A DNA stretch of 64,000 bases. Origin: Larix kaempferi. Its lineage: Eukaryota; Streptophyta; Pinopsida; Pinales; Pinaceae. The translations under genes and the position numbers were made by a program. The notes beneath the pieces were generated by a model. That model ran no database searches. It was not told where the DNA came from and saw only the letters and a list, made by a program, of their open reading frames with translations. Positions 33,900 through 46,500 of the stretch are shown here, one piece after another. Location: assembly GCA_027924585.1 (NCBI GenBank), contig BSBM01001448.1, positions 744,001-808,000 on the forward strand. The letters run 5' to 3'. How positions within the stretch are numbered: the first letter of the stretch is position 1; each line of letters begins with the position of its first letter.

Positions 33900-34370
33900 C
33901 ACATGCTGCTCCACCACATCATCTGAATAGGCAATGCCAAGCCAGTGCGCCGACTGGGTTTATCAGGCATCCCAAAAATCAGTATGCTAAGCCAGTACGC
34001 CGACTGGGTTTATCAAGCATTTCGAAACCAGTATGCTAAGCCAGTACGCCGACTGGGTTTATCAAGCATACAATAACCATTTCCAAGCCAGTTCTCCGAC
34101 TGGGTTTGTCAGGAAATATCACCCAAATAACCAATACCTCCACAACATGCAAATATCCAATGCCAAGCCAGTACACCGACTGGGTTTGTCAGGCATTAAT
34201 TTAACAACATGCCAAGCCAGTACACCGACTGGGTTTATCAGGCATCCAACAACCTTTCGCCACAACTCCCAAATAACCAATGCCAAGCCAGTACGCCGAC
34301 TGGGTTTATCAGGCATACAACAACCATTGCCGAGCCAGTACATCGACTGGGTTTCTCAGGCAATAAGAAC
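33900..34370. repeat. Array of hairpin-forming units in element G
   Basis: About eight copies of a 35-nt unit contain the inverted pair CCAGT-ACGCCG-ACTGG inside an outer pair ATGCC...GGCAT. Spacers between units vary from about 10 to 60 bp. Changes are mostly in the loop (GCGCCG, ACACCG, ACATCG), while CCAGT and ACTGG stay constant in nearly all units. Confidence 0.85.
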
Positions 34371-37300
34371 AACATAATATGATTACGTGGCTCCCTCTCT
34401 TGTGCAACTAGTGGTTCCCTCCAGGAACTCCATAGGTGACTCACTTGACTGCAGGCTAGCATGGCCCCACAATACCCACTCACACTACACAAGGATGATA
34501 CCTCTTTTCTGCAACACAGCTCCCCAGGCCTATCCATCCCTTCTAGTGTCCTTTAGTGTGAGCGTAGAAAGGTTACCACTGCCCATACAGTCCTCTTGAG
34601 CACCCTTTCTTCACTTTGCCTCTTTCGTGCAACACCAAGTTGCATTTGTGTAAGCTGTTAGCACAAGAAGGATAAGCAGGCTCATCAGTATTGTTGCCCA
34701 AAAATTGTAATCATATTTCATATCATTCGCTATCAAGTATTGAAACACCAGGAATGCATCCATTCCCTTAGGGTGTAGTCAATATTGAAAACCCTATCAT
34801 GACCCAACACCAGAAAAGGTGTGCACCCCCTTTCCGATGTGCGCCATGTAGGCCCTAATCATACTCAAGCAGTCTGTAATGATATAAATAAGATAGAACA
34901 TGCTAGTAATTTAGACATGAATGTTCTTGTCTAGGGTCACAGAATACTCATTCATTTTGCAGATGTGTCTCTCATGCCTTCTGGCATAGCTTTACCATCT
35001 CACTTTCATGGTTTACCGTCATGCGGTTTGGCCGAGACATTATCAATGGCGTTTCACCCGAAACCCATTTCCAAAGCATGGGATCCTTCCCATCTAGTTT
35101 GGCTTCTGCAGGCCATCACACATGGTCTTCCTGCAATGTGTCATCCTGGCACACCTTATCAATAGCCAAACAGTCAGCAACATTTAGCAATAAACTTCAA
35201 ATATGATTGTTTCATAACCGATCAATAACATTAATAATTAAATTCAACATGAATTTTACAATTCTGTCTCTTACAGAAATTGATTGCTTAACAATGAGGC
35301 TCTCCTCATATTGTTTGGCTCTTGTAAGTGGTATCACTCTGCCCATTATGGTTTCACCCTTGCTACCATACCTGAACAGCCACATACAGCATGTCCTCCG
35401 GACACAATTCTATATAAGCCAAACAGTCATTAGCAATTATTAGCAAAATTTCAAATCCGAAACATTTACAAATCTGAGTTTTACAACTGTCAGAACTTAG
35501 AGCTCTCAACCATGAGATTCCTTCTCATAATCTCTAGATCAAACTTTAAAATCCGTTTCTCACAGAAAATTGATTTGCAATTGTGATATTATTCTCATAG
35601 TCATATCATTCATACAACTCTGTCCTTCCACAGAGCATTCTAGCAGCCCATCGATCATGATTGGGCTCTTCATGCACTTACTATTCTGCATTAATAACAG
35701 CCCATGATATGATCCTAGAATTATCATCATCAATTCATCATTTCATTCATTATTTATTTTGCAATAACATATGCATCATCCCTATGCATTCCTACAATGC
35801 AGCACAATATTTATAAGATCTCTTAATGCACATCTACTCAATGCTACTTTGCATTGTTTCATGAGTACTATGCATTCAAGCATATTATGATCGAAACATG
35901 ACTATCTCATATAACTTGCACTACCATAATCAGGACCACCAGTCCTCACTTGCTTTGGTTATCAAGCACATAACCAACATACACATGGCATGATATAAAT
36001 TCATATGAATGCATTGAGATTTCTAAATAGTCATAGGGTGTAAGGACCATTTCCTTCACTTACCCACACCTTACCAAGCTGGGTAGGTTAACAGTCCCAA
36101 TATCACATGCAATTTAACTCAACATAACTCAAACATAGTTGAAGAGATCTTACCAAATCCCCTTTCAACATTCATGCAATTTGGCATCAATACTCATTAC
36201 CTGCATGGTTATCATTAACATCGCCTGATGTCACCTGATCCGTTGGCCTCTTACCAAGGCTGCTAAGTCCTTTTCCAACTTTATGGTCATAGATTTGTTG
36301 CACCATCCTTTCTGCATAAGGTTGTTGGCTTCGTGCAACAACATCCTCAGCACATTTAACCATGCCCTTTGTTATCTTTGGTCCTACAACCAATACCGAC
36401 ATCAATAGTGATTATCAACCACAATATTCTCCATCAGTGGTTCATTGCATATACAGACTTCATTACTCTACCAATATACAATATCCTATTTATGCACAAG
36501 CATTTCCATATGCATTATGCACTGTTTGTTAAGATGCCATCTAGTGCATATACATCTATGTAATCCTTTACATTTTTAACATTTTTATGCCATACGTCAA
36601 TTTCATAATTATAAGTATGATAACAAACAGAGGTTTAAGAAAATCTTCCCTTTTCGATTCCCCATCATAACATGGAATTCCTCTTCCATATCATGCAATT
36701 GTAGAAATTGCCCATATTGACAACAAAATTTGTTTGTCAAGACCGCCGCTGGCACTCTTCTGCACTAAATATCCATGATAGATGTAGACCTCATTCAAAC
36801 TCTGTTCATGTATCATTGTTCCCTACTGGACAAGCTTTCCAATGCATGTCCTCATGCTCCATTCTGACATCAGGTGCGAAAACTGCATCTCTTCAAAAAT
36901 GACAACTTTTACTACAATTCTGCCCATTTTGCACAGCTGCATTTTGGTCCAGAATGCCAACTTTAGGCACCTGTGGAAGAAAATCTATGAGGAATCATAG
37001 AAACTTATCTATCGGGCGAAGTTAGTCCATATAACAAGGAACACTCAGCAATTCACGGATTTCAATTCCGATGCACCATTCATCTTCTATGAATTTCTGG
37101 ATTTTGCTACTTCTCATTTTTTCACATTTTTCCAAAATTCCAAATTTTGGGCCAAAAACGGCTATCTCCCAAAAGGTACATTTCTGGAAAATCTTCGTCT
37201 AACGGAAGTTGTCCGTCTTAATGAGAATATGAAATGTCTAGTTCAGTAAAATTTCTGATTCCCACATCTAGGGTCACGTTTACTGCCCACAAGCTTTTCA

Positions 37301-37689
37301 AAATCCCGAAAAAGTGGCCCGGAACAGTGCTTTTTGGCCTTCTTGCTCACCCCGACTCCACATCCCTTGGAGTTTGGCTCCAAGATTCGGAACTTAACAT
37401 TGTGCCTGCTTCATGACTGCCTCGTATCAATTTCAGCTCAAACCGGCCTTCTGTCAAGCCTCGGGACTCTGTCCTTCAGAAGTCACTATTATCCAATTTC
37501 TGTCAAATCGGGGTGTAATGGGCTAGGGGTCTTCACTGGTCTTTTCATGGCCCTCGCCAATGGCCTCCGAGCCCCACAGGAATCATCGCATTCTGAGTTC
37601 GGATGCTCCTGCTATCCAAAAATCGAATTTTAGTCACTTTACTCTTTCCTTTTTTTTTTTTTTTTTTTTCTTTTTTTTTTTTTTCTTTT

Positions 37690-38475
37690 TCTGTTCGGGC
37701 GCGCGGGCCGGTTCTCCGAACGCTTCCGCAATGCGGAGCAGTTCGGCGAACGCTTCCGCAATGGCGGAGCGATTCGCTGAACTCTCCCGCACTGCGGAGC
37801 CATTCGGCGAATGCTCCCGCAACTGCGGAGCCATTCGGCGAAGGCTTCCGTTGCGGAGCCATTCGGCGAATGCTCCCGCAATTGTGGAGCCATTCGGCGA
37901 AGGCTTCCGTTGCGGAGCCATTCGGCGAATGCTCCCGCAATTGCGGAGCCATTCGGCGAAGGCTTCCGCCGTTTCGGAAGACTTTCCCGAAGCCTCCCGC
38001 GATTTCGGAGTCCTTCGCGGAATCCTTCCGCCGTTTCGGAAAGCTTTCTCGAACCCTTCCGCAATTTCGGAACCGTTCGCGGAATCCTTCCGTAGTTTCG
38101 GAAGACTTTCCCGAACTCTTCCGCAGTTTCAGAACCGTTCGCGGAATCCTTCCGCAGTTTCGGAAGATTTTCTCCTTCCGAAACAAACTTTAAACAAAAT
38201 TTTCGAAGACACTTAGAAAAATTTTCTTCTTTTCGGAGCATTTTGCCGATTTTTTTTTTTTTTTTCGCGTTGCGGGACAACTCGCGGAATCCTTCCGCAA
38301 ATTTCGGAAGAGAATTCCTTCCGCAATTTCGGAAGGGAATTCCTTCCGCAAATTTCGGGCGACTTCCCGAACTCTTCCGCGTTGCGGAAAAAACTCGCGG
38401 AATGCTTCCGCAGTTTCGGAGCAATTTGCCAAATGCTTCCACAACTGCGGAAGTCATTCGGGAATTCTTTCCGAA
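37690..38475. repeat. GC-rich, CpG-rich palindromic repeat block in element G
   Basis: This is a dense array of words such as TTCGGCGAA, CCGCAACTGCGG, TTCGCGGAATCCTTCCGC and TTTCGGAAG, arranged in units of about 25-60 bp. It lies toward the 5' end of G on the minus strand. A poly-T run (37650-37685) borders it on the left and a second one (about 38250-38266) interrupts it. It is open in many frames on both strands because of its composition. Confidence 0.8.
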
Positions 38476-38816
38476 ACAGACTTAAACGGATTTTCAAAAA
38501 CACTTAGGAAATTTTAACAAACAGAGATCATTATTTTTGCAACAACACAGTATTCCAAGAAACGAAAATTGCACTTCTTTAAGCATGAAACAGCAATTCA
38601 AAATAGCATAAGATGGCAGAGGTTGCCCATGTTCCTTTCTCTATTTCATAGAATGCACTCAATGCAATCAAATGCAAGCAATTTGCAAAAATCCCCAACA
38701 GTGATGCGATCTTAAGGTTTTTCTAATGCATTTTTGTTTCAAATACGAAATGCATGTACACACACAATGACTTAAATTTCTGTGAAGGGCCCAACAGTCG
38801 TAGTGTTGAACCTAGG

Positions 38817-38828
38817 GCTCTGATACCA
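38817..38828 (-). promoter_or_regulatory. Primer-binding site of element G (initiator tRNA-Met)
   Basis: The minus strand reads TGGTATCAGAGC three bases after the 5' LTR end. This is the classical plant iMet PBS, unlike the Arg-type sites of A and D. Confidence 0.9.
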
Positions 38829-38831
38829 CAA

Positions 38832-40196
38832 TGTAATGTCCCCACCTGCTGACCACTGCTAGGCAAGGAACATACTACCAATCGATGGGGCTCTTTAATC
38901 AAAATTCGGCCCACTCATTTCATTAAAAGAAATAAGATATGAATGTGCAGATGCAACACAAGAAAATTATGCACAGCGGAAACAACAACATTCACACACT
39001 CTTCATATGCATTCACATATCAATAATCAGTCATTAATTAAACATTGCAGGAGTAATTACATAGGCTGAAACACTTATCTCCATTGCAATTGCCCCAATC
39101 AACTAGCTATGTCGCTGCAACGTTCCACCCAGCCATAGCCTCTTCGACAGCTTATACTGAGTCCATCCGAAGGCCACCCCCGAGCTGGGCATGATTCTCA
39201 CAAGGAAAAAGGGGACATTCACGCTCCCACACAGTCCATTAACCAATTCGTTTTAGCCAAGCCAGTCCAACTGGGTTTATCAAGCTACAATTGAAACCTG
39301 GAGGCTTACACTCAAACTCAAGCCATGGATACCCATACCCAACACACTTTTCATTCACACAGTAAACACAAACAGGGGCAGGGATACTCATTTTAAACAA
39401 TGGGAATTACAAATAAAATGGCCATGGGTTTTCCCAGAAACGTTCCCAACAAAAACGGATTGTGGGATGAGGCAAACAACCCCCAGGAGGAAATACGATT
39501 TCCTTCCCCAATATCTTCGCCTTCAGCAGCCCAAAACGGTCTCTATTGGACCCCCATTCGTTTTCCCCTCTTCCCCACTGGTATACCACACAGAAATACG
39601 CCCTTCTCTGTTGGGGAAATGAAGAAAACGTTTTTCCACATACCTGGAAAACGCCCCGGTAGTTCTGAACTCGTGAGGGAGGAAGATTGGTCATGGATTA
39701 TGGCTTAGGGAGCAATTTCGTGGCTCTCTTCTTGCCCAAAAAGACCCACACGTTTTTCCATGAAGGGTGGCTTGCCCATACCCGATTTTGGACAGCCATA
39801 CCTTCCCATTCCCAAGGCAATAACTTCCCCAACCAACTCTTGGGAGAAATCAATGGTTGGGTACAAAAGTCAACATGGGTAGTTGAGGGTTTGATGGGTT
39901 CCCTCATTGACACTTGGCTTGACTCTATTGGCTCAAGGGTTTGAATGTTTTCCCTCCCAATTCCTTGTGAAATCATGCCCCATCTCTTTGTTGCACTGCA
40001 TAGCTAGTTGTGGGTATTTTTATTAAAATGCATATTACATGATATTTGAATTTCCAATGTGCATTGCTAGCACGCAACCCGTATGCATCACTAAATCGAT
40101 GGCGGGGCCTTGGCTTTGAGCTCCTCACCATGATTTCACAACAATATTACATCATTTATAATGTAAATGCCATGGGGCCAAACTGGGGACATTACA
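38832..40196 (-). repeat. 5' LTR of element G
   Basis: It is the same length (1,365 bp) as the copy at 30951 with about eight differences by eye, for example caagcaact/caatcaact and cataggctc/catagcctc. It ends at CAAGT 40197-40201, where the RT frame of element E resumes. Confidence 0.95.
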
Positions 40197-40201
40197 CAAG
40201 T

Positions 40202-40740
40202 GGACTGACTTGGAGAAAGTGGTGTTTAAAGAAATCAAAGCCACCATAGCTAATGCACCTTCTTTAAGGAGTCCATATTTTGATAAGGATTTCATTATGT
40301 ACACCTTTGCTTTGGATGACTCTCTCGCAGCTGTGCTCACGCAAAAGGTGGAATCAAGAGACGAATAGCCAATTTCTTTTATGAGCACTGGTCTGCAGGG
40401 CACTGAACTGAACTACCCTATTCTGGACAAGCAAGCATATGCCGTATTCAAAGTGGTAAAGCGGTTCAGGCCATATATTCTAAAGAACAAGACTAAAGTC
40501 ATAGTTCCTCACCCCGCTGTCATATCTCTGTTCATTCAGAAAGAATTGGGAGAACGAAGAGGAAAATGGGTCACCGCTCTTCAAGAGTATGATTTCAAGT
40601 TCAAACCTGCCACCATCATCAAGGGTCAAGGGTTCTGTAAATTACTCATTGAACATCCAGTTGATGAAGAGATAAACTGGGAAAATGAAGCGGAGCTGAA
40701 TATGGTTGAGGTATGTCCCATTTTAACAGCTCTTGAATCT
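40202..40740 (+). pseudogene. pol (RNase H): Element E RT end and RNase H
   Basis: The RT frame resumes after G with WTDLEKVVFKEIKATIANAP, the usual connection to the gypsy RNase H. MYTFALDDSLAAVLTQKV at about 40298 and ILDKQAYAVFKVVKRFRPYI at about 40425 are the RNase H core. KWVTALQEYDFKFKPA follows at about 40566. One TAG at about 40366 replaces the residue before PISF. The segment ends at a TAG near 40744. Confidence 0.8.
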
Positions 40741-41987
40741 TGGTAGAGGGAATTGGTGCATTATTTGCAGCAAGGATATTTGCCGGAACACTGGAGTTCT
40801 AAGCAAAGGAGAGCACTACGTCTCAAATCAGCAGCCTATCAAATCATTGATGGGATACTCTTTAGAAGAAATTATGATGGGATTTTCCTTAGATGTCTAG
40901 AGAAAGAAGATGTTGATATCATTGTCAAGGAATTGCGCGATGGCCCTGCTGGGGGACATTATTCTAGAGATACCACAGCGCATAAAATTCTCAGAGCTAG
41001 GTATTATTGGCCCACCTTATTTAGAGATGTTCATGCCTATGCTCGAAAATGTGATGTATGTCAAAGAAGTGATGGGAAATTTCCCAAAGTAGCAGAACCT
41101 CTACAGCCAGTCATTATCTCTGAACCATTTGAACAGTGAGGCATAGATGTTATTGGCGAGATAAACTCGAATTCTTCATTGCAGCATCAGTATATCCTGA
41201 CAACTACGGATTATTTTACAAGATGGGAAGAAGCTACTCCACTGAAAAAAATAAACGAAGATGCAGTTATCAGATTCTTGGAGGAAAACATCATAACCAG
41301 GTTTGGGGTTCCAATTTCCCTAGTCTTTGATAATGCAACTTATTTGTCATCTTTGAAGATAAATGAATTTGTTTATGAGAAAGGAATTAAATTACATTAT
41401 TTAGCCAATTACTATCCCCAAGGAAATGGATTAGCTGAGTCTACCAATAAGAATCTCATTCGAATTATTAAGAAAACTGTAATTGAAAATCAAAGAAGTT
41501 GGCATACAACCCTCCCGAATGCTTTATGGGCAGACAAAGTCACCCCGAAGAATGCCTTAGGAGTCTTCCCATTCACCCTAGTCTACGGTAAGGAAGCCAT
41601 ACTCCCTCCGAATATTTTACTCCCGTCCTTGCAATTGGCCCAAGCCTCTTGAGGGTCTAGTAGTCAAATCCTACAATCAAGAATTGATACCCTACTGAAG
41701 CTTGAAGAATCTCAGCTTAAAGCCAAAGACCGGTTCTACCAACATCAAGACATAGTCAAAAGGTGGTTTGATAAGCGGAAATCTGGCAAGAGAAGTTTTG
41801 AAGTAGGTGACTTAGTTCTGAAATGGGACCATCCACATGATGGTAAGGGAATGCACACAAAGTTTCAACATTTATGGGTTGGCCCTTATCAAATTTCTGA
41901 AAATCTTGGCCCATCGACATATAAGCTAAAAGACCTGCAAGGAGAGGAAGTGAATATCCCTCTCAACGACCTCGCTTTAAAGCAGTA
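40741..41987 (+). pseudogene. pol (IN): Element E integrase
   Basis: The zinc-binding HHCC domain is present (GGHYSRDTTAHKI ... KCDVCQ, about 40950-41068). In the catalytic core the first Asp is in GIDVIG (about 41144), the second in VFDNATYL (about 41326, where most relatives have TDNG), and the Glu in GLAESTNKNL (about 41434). The C-terminal GKRSFEVGDLVLKWD and WVGPYQISENLGPSTYKL match the usual GPF/GPY module. The end is TAG at 41985-41987. TGA at about 41140 (an expected Trp) and TGA at about 41651 interrupt the frame. It would insert the cDNA into the host genome. Confidence 0.85.
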
Positions 41988-43588
41988 GTTCGCTTAGTCC
42001 CATAAAAGAATTTTGTACATAAATAAGTGCTTTGTTTCTTTTCTTGTTTTTTATGTTTTGTTGTTGTTGTTTTTTTTTTTTGAGGCTTTTAAGTTTGTTC
42101 GGTTTGATTTTTACCTTGCTTTCTGTTCAAGTTTTCTTTATTCTTTCCTTAATGAAGCCTAGCCCAACTCTTGGATTAGCGGTGAGACAGGACTCCGAGC
42201 AAATCTCAAAATCCTGAAAGGAAGAATTTCACTTATAAAGAGAATGTATCTTCATGACCTTTCTTTCACTGGGTGGCCTCTAGGAATGAAGAGATCCTTT
42301 TCTGTTTGGTCAAAATAACCCCGGTTAAATAACTGAGATTTAGCATTTCCTTCTCACTATCTTGGTGTTGGTTATGGAGCATGATCTCCAGATTCAGAGA
42401 CATTATTATTCAACTATGTTTGTACCCCAACTTTTAATGACATGTAAAAGGACTGTACACTCACCCCAGGGGGGGGGGGGGTGAAGCCCCCGAAGGAAAT
42501 ATTTGGGGTTGTTTTACGAGCCCATGGTTTTGGGTAACCCATGGTATTTTCCCTTTGTATTTCCCCTTTATAAGAAAGACATTGTAATATGGCTAGGGTT
42601 GATGTATTAGGTTTTATGCATTGTAAATATCTCTGAGATCGAGAAGAGATACCGTGAGACAGTGAAGAGGAAGTGCAGCGGCTGTGCTGCAGGTTGTATC
42701 CCTTCACCTTGCTGACAGTGTAATAAAAGGACTGGCAATTTCAGTGTGGACGTAGCCCATCTTGGGTGAACCACGATATATATGTGTCTCTCTTGTAATG
42801 TGTATGTGTGATTATATTTGCATTTTTATTTATTGTTATTGCTCTGCGATCCTGTTTTTCTAACACTTGGGGCTCCATTCACTTTAACATTAAAGCCTAT
42901 CTCAGGAAGTTCGCTATGATGGACCCATGGAAAGGAAGTATGTCTCACAAATGTATGGTATTTAAAATGATCCCATTCTAAAAATAAAAGCCCTAATAGA
43001 TTATATCAAAGAGTCTGTTTTCTAGAAATTCTTGCCTCAATTAAAGCACGACTGAGAGAAGCAAAAAGTGTTCAATCAAGAAGGCTGTTCAAATAATTCA
43101 TCCTAGCAAGGTTCTTCTCCGTCCGTGAAGCTTGATAATCCAAAAAATCTCTCACTCACACAAAAGGACATTATGGATTGAAGAACCTAAATCAAGTATT
43201 GAAAGTTGAAGAAATTTATTTCTTCAAGGCTCAAACGACAAAAGCCGTCAATTAAGAAACATCCGAAAGGATGCAGATAGCATGGGAATGAAGAACAAAC
43301 GAATATGTCTGTGAGACATTGTTACAATCCTGTGGAGTCTTATATTAGTTGACATCTGAAAGATAGATTTCAAAATGAAATCCACACTCTGGCCCTGAGA
43401 GAGTTGTAAGAAAGTCTGAGTCAAAGTTTCCATTTCCCAAATGACCATTATGATAAGAGTGATTGCTGCATTCACAAGAGCTGAACTATGAAGGCATTTT
43501 GTTACACTTGGAGTTAACAGTTTGTGAAATTTGATGATCATGAGAAGAATTTGTTTCAGAGATCTGTGTTCACCAGCGAATCACCAAT
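41988..43588 (+). other. 3' untranslated region of element E
   Basis: About 1.6 kb between the integrase stop and the 3' LTR with no coding signal. It includes a G-run (about 42471-42481) and an LTR-like insertion (42417-42865). A purine-rich tract directly before 43589 was expected but not seen. Confidence 0.6.
42417..42865 (+). repeat. Possible Ty1/copia-type solo LTR
   Basis: TGTTTGTACCCC...TTTTCTAACA, about 449 bp, with TTTATAAGAAAG as a TATA candidate. The phrase GTGGACGTAGCCCATCTTGG followed by GTGAACCACG is typical of copia LTR ends. No target duplication was found (AACTA against CTTGG), so the borders or the identity may be wrong. Confidence 0.4.
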
Positions 43589-46500
43589 TGTTGTTGCTGC
43601 AACATCCCCCCCAAAATTTTGTAAATATTGGGGCCCCTCCTATTTTTTGAAGAAGTTCTTTGGTCTTTTGAAACTTGTTTGTTTAACTTTGCAAGTCTTC
43701 TCCTTCTTCTTCCAACAATTTTTTGATTTTCCCGCTAACACAATTTTTTTTATCTTTACAGCTTTGGTCGCAGTTTTTAATGACAAAATTTGCGACAATT
43801 GCGCAAATTTTAACCTTATTTTGGTCGACCGTGGCGCATCATTTAGTCTTAACTTTGCCGACCAAAAGCGATCATTTTTATTTTTTCTCCCAAGCTGATT
43901 GCAATTTTTAACACTAAAATGGCCGCCATTGTGCAGTTCTTAATATTAACTCAGCCGATGGTTGCACATATTCTAAATCTTAAATTTGCACTAATCGGTC
44001 GCATATCTTAGAGATAAAGTGCCCACTCGTTACGCAGTATTTAGCCTTAACAGCGCCACCTCCTTTCTTACGCCAATTCCATGGCCTTAGACTTGTTTTA
44101 CCCGTCGTGCTTCCTGGTCGTAAATTCTAGGACTAATTCTCCCGGCTGTTGCACTGACTTCAGCTTAAAGTTGTCGACCTTCACTTCATTTCCCTATCAC
44201 AACTTTTAATCGCGGGAGTCACCCTTAAGATCGTTGCCCATTGCGGAGGATATGCCATTTGAATCACCGCCGCGGCACAACCCAGATGTTTGGTAAGTGC
44301 GAGAGTTAAGTTGGTAAGGGTTTTAATTGTGACCCGTACGGATTTATTGCATTTTACGTTGAGCCCCGTGCCCATTGAGCCTCCAAATGGCCACCCTGTG
44401 GGGATTACTTACTCATGCTATATATATACATAGAACAAGGTTTTTCATTACATTGTTACCAAGACAGAAAAGAATTGTTGCTTACCATTGGTAGCTCGAA
44501 CTGACATCAATGCTGTGTTTACATGCATCGACCGCAAGGAGCCTCTCGGGTGACGACAGGTAGGTCCTCGATCCCTCCCCTTTGTTTTGGTCTGGAAGGA
44601 AGTTCCATCAAAAGCTTGAATTTTCTGCCTTAAAGCTGTTTTGTTAATGATTTTCAAAGCAAAACCCACGTCGTTTTAACACTTGAATCCCTCTCGTAAA
44701 GCTGATAGAGCACAAAGGTTTTGGTTAATATTCCCGTCGAATCACAACCCAAAGGAGCCGTGCTCTTTGCACATGCAACATGGCCTGTCGGTCGTTGTTT
44801 TTCTCAGTGTTATGAAAAAGCTTCCTCCCAACTTTTGTTTTATTGCTAAAAGCTGAACCTGTAAAAAATGCAAGTGGTGTTTTGGGGAAAGTTCCGTATC
44901 CCACAGTAATAGCGATTTGTGTAATTATTCTTTCAAAGAACTAGTGCCAGTGGAATAATTAAATTTATCACAAGATATTGTCAAATGCAAGCTAGCAGCA
45001 TTCGGTATTGTTTAAAATGCATTTTTTGAGTCGTTGCATGGATGTTTTATTTTAAATGCTCCTCCTCGTCACCATTGTTTCTGAAAGATGGTTTTAAATT
45101 AAAATCCAACACTCGTGCATGCTCAATTTTCGCTTAGCACCATGAATTTGAATGATGTGTTGATTCACTAGCGATGGTTGCTCATGAATTTGTCAACTCC
45201 TCATTTGCGTTATCCTCGCCATGACAGGTTTGACATGCACCAGAGATCTGCCAGGAAAAAGGCTAAGTTTATTGAGTCAGATTCGGACGTAGAAATCTTG
45301 TTGGATACCTCGCTCGAAACCATGTTTAGCGATACACAAGCTGTCACTAGAGTAGCCCCAGGAGCCGCTACCCCAAAATTTCAATGGGGTGAGTTATATA
45401 GATTTATTAGGGATCAGAAGTACCCTGAGGCATCCGTAGAAGAAACCATGGTCTACTTGAACATCAAGAAGTCTGGCCTTCACAAGGAAACGACTCGCCC
45501 CGAGCTATTCCCATGCTCAGAAGTTATCGACTGGGTAATCTCTCATGTAAAAACTGATACAGGATTCATTAATGATAACTCTGGGATGAATCTTGCATCC
45601 TTCGCACTAGAACACATCATAGCTACTTACAAGTTACCCCAGGCAAGGGCTTGTTTGTACAATGAATGGCTGGAAAGGAAAACAATAGATCCCTTGGAGT
45701 CCGCTAGAAAGATGCTAATAATTGAAAGGAAAATAAGGCAAAGGGGCAACAATAAGTATGAAAGTGCTCTTCTAAGGACTCCTTACAGAATCATTGCCTT
45801 AATGCTAAGTCGGATTTTCAGCATGCCAAATGGAAACGTCTTCAAGCTTGGCTGGGTGCCAGTGATGGTCCATGTGGTCACGTCCGGTACAATCTTCAAT
45901 TGGTCCTACATAATTTTAGATAGCATGGTCTCACACTTAACTGCTGCCCAAAGAGGACTCACCTAGAAGAAAGATGATTTCTTCATGTATTCATATTTGA
46001 TGGAATGTTTGTTAAGCAAGCACCCTTTCCCGGATTTGGGCTGCATATGGAGCAGAAAGGAGTCCCCTCTCTTTGTAGCTTACCAACTCACATGGGTAAG
46101 CAAATATGCCAATTACTACAAAAAGATTTGTGAGAAATTCATCATGCCCATGTATCAACTCATTTTTAAAGAGGAGCCAAATTATCTGTCCAAAAATTCC
46201 ATGCCCATCATAGAAGAGTTTGGGGATTATTACTTCTCCCCCGAGGGCACCTATATCCGAATGAGTGGAGGATCTCAACCTCCGTTTTTCTTTCCTCGGT
46301 ATGTCACAGGTTTTGTAGTCCACAAAGAAGCTTTAAGGAAGGTCTTCATCAGTGGGGTCAGCAAGATTCTTTGTGAGAGGAAGAATGTTATGTACCCACC
46401 AATGCCCTTCACCATCGGTGCATATAGTCTCCAAAAAGAAAGAGATGGTGAAATTTTTTCTCAAGGCCTAGAAGTTTTTCATTTCGGCACAAATCCCTTT

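Larger units (their letters stand above)
32331..38816 (-). other. Interior of element G, non-coding
   Basis: About 6.5 kb without any gag, protease, RT or integrase motif on either strand. The short ORFs present are low-complexity by-products of two repeat blocks (33900-34370 and 37690-38475). The rest is AT-rich DNA with many CAT-containing words and stretches such as the poly-T run at 37650-37685. Confidence 0.75.
30951..40196 (-). mobile_element. Element G: young, complete, non-coding LTR retrotransposon nested in RT of element E
   Basis: Two 1,365-bp LTRs (30951-32315 and 38832-40196) bound a 6.5-kb interior, and CAAGT is duplicated on both sides (30946-30950 and 40197-40201). PBS and polypurine tract place the 5' end on the right, so the element is on the minus strand. 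By eye the LTRs differ at only about eight positions, so the insertion is recent. No gag or pol homology is found inside; it is a LARD-type non-autonomous element that must use enzymes from another family. Confidence 0.95.

Noticed and set aside
33900-34370. CRISPR-like array of palindromic repeats
   Set aside because: The spacers are irregular and AT-rich, the host is a plant, and the unit also occurs in the LTR; this is a retroelement repeat.
37545-38457. Several long overlapping ORFs on both strands (200-270 codons)
   Set aside because: All frames are open because the underlying DNA is a GC-rich palindromic repeat. The products are low-complexity S/R/P/E repeats.
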